In this document: one piece after another, positions 6,369 to 7,297 of the stretch
Layout: each line of letters starts with the position of its first letter
How positions within the stretch are numbered: position 1 is the stretch's first letter
NCBI GenBank assembly: GCA_021792815.1
Contig: JAJYTX010000123.1
Span: 1 to 7,297 of the forward strand
Source: Pseudomonadota bacterium
GTDB lineage: Bacteria; Pseudomonadota; Gammaproteobacteria; Steroidobacterales; Steroidobacteraceae
Length of the DNA: 7,297 nt
Direction of reading: 5' to 3'
Program-made: the position numbers and the translations under genes
The notes under the pieces: model-generated
The model's database searches: none
Told to the model about the DNA's origin: nothing
Seen by the model: only the letters and a program-made list of their open reading frames with translations

Positions 6369-7297
6369 ACTGCTCGCCCTTGCCGCCGAGGGCGATGGTG
6401 CCGCTCTCGGCGAGTTTGCGCGCCGTCTTCAGAATCTCCTTCTGCGCGTTTTCCACCTCCGAGACACGCACCGGACCCTTGGCCTCCAGGTCGTCCTTGA
6501 GCATCTCGGCGGCGCGCTGCGACATGTTCTTGAAGATCTTCTCCTTGAGGGCGTCGTCGGTGCCCTTCAGCGCGAGCAGCAGCTGATCCGAGGCCACGTT
6601 GCGCAGCAGCTCCTGCATGCCGCGGTCGTCGAGCTCGAGCAGGTTGTCGAACACGAACACCAGCTCCTCGATGCGCGCCGCCAGCGCCTCGTCGCTCTTG
6701 GCGACCTGCTCCATCAGGGCGCTCTCCTGGCTCGGGTCGAGGAAATTGAGAATGTTGGCGGCGGCCTTGGCGCCGCCGAGCACGGAAGTCTTGCCGGTGG
6801 ACCTGCCGGCGAACTGCTTTTCCATGATGTCGTCGAGCTCACTCAGCGCGCTCGGCTGCACGCCATCGAGCAGCGCGATGCGCGCGATCACATCCGAGCG
6901 CACCGCTGCCGGCAGCAGTTGCAGCACCTCGGCCGACTGGTCCGCATCGAGATAGGCGAGCACGATGGAGATGATCTGCGGATGCTCGAGGCGGATCAGT
7001 TCGGCCACGGCCCGCGGATCCATCCACTTCAGCGCCTCCAGGCCCTTGGTGCTGCGCCCGATGCTGATCCGGTCGATGATGCTCTCGGCCTTGTCGGCCC
7101 CGAGCGCATCGACCAGCACCTTGCGCAGGAATTCATCGGCGCCCACGCCGAGCGACGTCTGGCTGTCGACGCTGGAGGTGAACTCCGAGATGACGCCCTG
7201 GACCTCCTCCCGCGAGACGTTGGCGAGCTTCGCCATCGCCGTGCCGATGCGCTGCACTTCCTTGGCGCCCATGTGCTTGAGCACCTGCGCGGCCTCG
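6361..7297 (-). CDS. fliG: Flagellar motor switch protein FliG (N-terminus outside window)
   Basis: FliG joins the MS ring (FliF) to the C ring and interacts with the stator to make torque. About 311 residues are visible. The frame continues through the right edge (EAAQ precedes the GTG at 7284, which is an internal valine), and comparison with the usual 330-340 residues suggests that roughly 20-25 N-terminal residues are missing. The N-domain is followed by the middle domain with the EHPQ motif (6976-6987), which contacts FliM. In the C-domain all five charged torque residues known from E. coli (K264, R281, D288, D289, R297) have counterparts in ALKG, SQRAA, KDDL and GPVR, so it is a working rotor protein. 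The tail GGKGEQYV is typical. It overlaps fliH by eight bases and is probably preceded by fliF and fliE outside the window. Confidence 0.98.
   Translation of the reverse strand, partial: EAAQVLKHMGAKEVQRIGTAMAKLANVSREEVQGVISEFTSSVDSQTSLGVGADEFLRKVLVDALGADKAESIIDRISIGRSTKGLEALKWMDPRAVAELIRLEHPQIISIVLAYLDADQSAEVLQLLPAAVRSDVIARIALLDGVQPSALSELDDIMEKQFAGRSTGKTSVLGGAKAAANILNFLDPSQESALMEQVAKSDEALAARIEELVFVFDNLLELDDRGMQELLRNVASDQLLLALKGTDDALKEKIFKNMSQRAAEMLKDDLEAKGPVRVSEVENAQKEILKTARKLAESGTIALGGKGEQYV

Overview
The window looks like an ordinary chromosomal stretch from a GC-rich (about 70% by eye), flagellated Gammaproteobacterium. The gene order fliG-fliH-fliI-fliJ-fliK, a bifunctional-type MprF and an atypical tPilZ protein fit lineages such as Xanthomonadales, Nevskiales or Ectothiorhodospiraceae, but no taxon can be fixed from this sequence alone. 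Nothing indicates mobile DNA, prophage, CRISPR or tRNA/rRNA.

Left part, plus strand (1-2639): the 3' part of an mprF-type aminoacyl-phosphatidylglycerol synthase gene, open at the left edge, is followed after about 50 bases by a two-gene unit. This unit encodes a zinc-ribbon plus DUF4145 protein (1329-2042) and, 27 bases on, an atypical tetramer-type PilZ (tPilZ) protein (2070-2639). A slightly AT-richer gap before the pair holds a weak promoter candidate.

Right part, minus strand (2716-7297): an uninterrupted flagellar operon read from right to left: fliG (5' end outside the window), fliH, fliI, fliJ, fliK. Every junction overlaps (8, 4, 4 and 17 bases), so translation is probably coupled. 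FliG is the rotor/switch protein. FliH, FliI and FliJ form the export ATPase with its regulator and stalk. FliK measures hook length and switches export specificity. The operon ends at fliK and meets the tPilZ gene tail to tail across 76 bases with no clear terminator.

Together the right half builds and powers the flagellar export apparatus. The left half holds a membrane-lipid modification enzyme and a possible signalling pair. I found no convincing new system. The most interesting point is the DUF4145-tPilZ pair lying against the end of a flagellar operon. Several very long open frames on the opposite strands are artefacts of high GC.
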